DNA of 5,937 bases from Sulfurimonas sp. (GTDB lineage Bacteria > Campylobacterota > Campylobacteria > Campylobacterales > Sulfurimonadaceae). Each line of letters starts with the position of its first letter. Positions within the stretch are counted from its first letter, which is position 1. The stretch covers positions 1-5,937 of the forward strand of contig JAMOMX010000424.1 in NCBI GenBank assembly GCA_027066935.1, read 5' to 3'. Of this stretch, positions 4,612 to 5,937 are shown one piece after another. The translations under genes were made by a program, and so were the position numbers. The notes under the pieces are model-generated. The model had not been told where the DNA came from. It saw only the letters and a list, made by a program, of their open reading frames with translations, and ran no database searches.

Positions 4612-5916
4612 ATGCCATTTGCCTCATTAAAAAGTAAAATCTCATCTGTTAAACATACTACACATTTTGGAGAAGTTGTAAAAATAAATGCAACAGTTAT
4701 CACAGCTACTGGTTTAAATGTAAGCATTGGTGATATGGTAAAAATTATCTCAAATTCAACAAACCAAACAACAACGGGTATGGTAACAGAGATAGATGGC
4801 ATCACTTTTTTTATCACACCATTTAGTTTTGTAGAGGGTTTTCGTGCAAAAGATAAAGTTTATTTAGATTCAAATGGTCTAAATATTCCAGTTGGAGATG
4901 AACTAATTGGTAGAGTAGTAGACCCATTTATGCGTCCAATAGATGGCAAAGGCACTATAAACCATACAAAATTGGCACCAATTATAAAAGCTCCCATTGC
5001 TGCAATGAAGCGTGGTATGATTGATGAGGTTTTTAATGTTGGAGTAAAAAGTATAGATGGACTTCTAACATGTGGAAAAGGGCAAAAATTAGGTATATTT
5101 GCAGGGAGTGGTGTTGGAAAATCAACTCTAATGGGTATGATTGTCCGTGGTGCAAATACTCCTATAAAAGTGGTAGCTTTAATAGGTGAGCGTGGTCGTG
5201 AGGTTCCAGAGTTTATAGAAAAAAATCTAGGCGGTGATTTGAAAAATACAGTTATCATAGTTGCAACATCTGATGACTCTCCGCTTATGAGAAAGTACGG
5301 GGCATTTGCCGCTATGAGCGTAGCTGAACATTTTAAAGACCAAGGGCAAGATGTTCTTTTTATAATGGACTCAGTTACTAGGTTTGCTATGGCTCAGCGT
5401 GAGATTGGTTTAGCTCTTGGCGAGCCACCAACATCAAAAGGTTATCCACCCTCATCTTTAACACTTCTACCGCAACTAATGGAGCGTGCAGGAAAAGAGG
5501 AGGGTAAAGGCTCAATAACTGCTTTTTTTACAGTTTTGATTGAGGGTGATGACATGAATGATCCAATTGCTGATCAGTCACGCTCTATTTTAGATGGGCA
5601 TATAGTACTCTCTCGCGAACTTACCGATTTTGGTATATATCCACCTGTCCACATTCTAAATTCTGCTTCTAGGGTTATGAGTGATATTATTACAGATAAA
5701 CATTTAGAGGCAGTTATGAAGTTTAGAAGGATGTATACACTTTTAAAAGAAAATGAGATGTTGATTCGAATTGGAGCTTATTTAAAAGGCACCGATGCAG
5801 AACTTGATGAAGCTATTGAGAAAAAAGATATTATGGAGTCATTTTTAAAACAAAAATCTAATGAACAAACAAATTTTGAAGAAACGATAAACTCTTTAAT
5901 CTCCATCGTCAATTAA
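4612..5916 (+). CDS. fliI: Flagellar type III export ATPase FliI
   Basis: A 434-aa cytoplasmic ATPase of the flagellar type III export apparatus. It works as a hexamer with FliH and FliJ at the export gate to deliver rod, hook and filament subunits. An N-terminal beta-barrel domain (about 1-90) is followed by the F1-like ATPase core: Walker A GSGVGKST (165-172, Lys170), GERGREV (192-198, catalytic Glu193), Walker B VLFIMD (248-253, Asp253) and the arginine-finger region SASRVM (351-356, Arg354). The start MPFASLK resembles epsilonproteobacterial FliI proteins. A FliI rather than virulence-type ATPase is favoured by the organism type and sequence style, although no other flagellar gene is in the window. 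Only a weak ribosome binding site is visible (AAAG 5 nt away, GGAACGAG 14 nt away), so translation may be coupled to folE. The gene is complete to its TAA. Confidence 0.95.
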   Translation: MPFASLKSKISSVKHTTHFGEVVKINATVITATGLNVSIGDMVKIISNSTNQTTTGMVTEIDGITFFITPFSFVEGFRAKDKVYLDSNGLNIPVGDELIGRVVDPFMRPIDGKGTINHTKLAPIIKAPIAAMKRGMIDEVFNVGVKSIDGLLTCGKGQKLGIFAGSGVGKSTLMGMIVRGANTPIKVVALIGERGREVPEFIEKNLGGDLKNTVIIVATSDDSPLMRKYGAFAAMSVAEHFKDQGQDVLFIMDSVTRFAMAQREIGLALGEPPTSKGYPPSSLTLLPQLMERAGKEEGKGSITAFFTVLIEGDDMNDPIADQSRSILDGHIVLSRELTDFGIYPPVHILNSASRVMSDIITDKHLEAVMKFRRMYTLLKENEMLIRIGAYLKGTDAELDEAIEKKDIMESFLKQKSNEQTNFEETINSLISIVN

Positions 5917-5937
5917 ATCTGAGTTGACCCAACTACC

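Noticed and set aside
4569..5258. Long reading frames opposite folE and fliI
   Set aside because: They lie antisense to two secure genes, have no ribosome binding sites and encode low-complexity proteins typical of shadow frames.
5922..5934. AGTTG/CAACT hairpin just after fliI as a terminator
   Set aside because: The stem is only 5 bp, and the window ends before any T-run could be seen.

Overview
The window looks like chromosomal DNA from a Campylobacterota bacterium, probably near Sulfurimonas. It is AT-rich. The right third carries a clear folE (GTP cyclohydrolase I) followed 7 bp later by fliI (flagellar export ATPase), and both proteins read like Campylobacterota members of their families. 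The genus is an inference; no rRNA or other marker is present.

Right part (about 3960-5937, + strand): a TATAAT-type promoter, folE with a TTG start, then fliI complete to its stop. This is housekeeping backbone.

Left part (1-3712, all genes on the - strand): four unrelated ORFs, each with its own ribosome binding site and short spacers. They are a DJ-1/PfpI-family protein, a 156-aa four-helix membrane protein, a 389-aa membrane protein with a probable periplasmic domain, and a secreted beta-propeller-like protein. Just after the stop codons of the first three, the spacers hold related imperfect inverted repeats. On the gene-sense strand they start with an RYYYAAC-like box (GTATAAC, TTCTAAC, ATATAAC), carry a shared TTACC(C)TAG segment 35-38 bp in, and end with a GTTRRRY-like box just before the next gene's ribosome binding site. 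This is the architecture of integron attC sites, so I read the left part as an integron gene-cassette array. No integrase lies in the window, so it is either the end of an array whose intI lies further left or a CALIN-type cluster without integrase.

Junction (3713-4019): about 300 bp with no convincing gene. It holds a half-site resembling the end of the first attC, a possible array-reading promoter, a 14-bp direct repeat, nested inverted repeats and the folE promoter. An attI or the scar of a lost one would be expected here.

The array genes have no evident shared pathway; three of four are membrane or exported proteins and two are unrecognised, as is common for cassette cargo. The points most worth a second look are the attC family itself, the GCT instead of GTT core in two sites, and the attC sites with competing hairpins (2293-2428 and 2926-3061).
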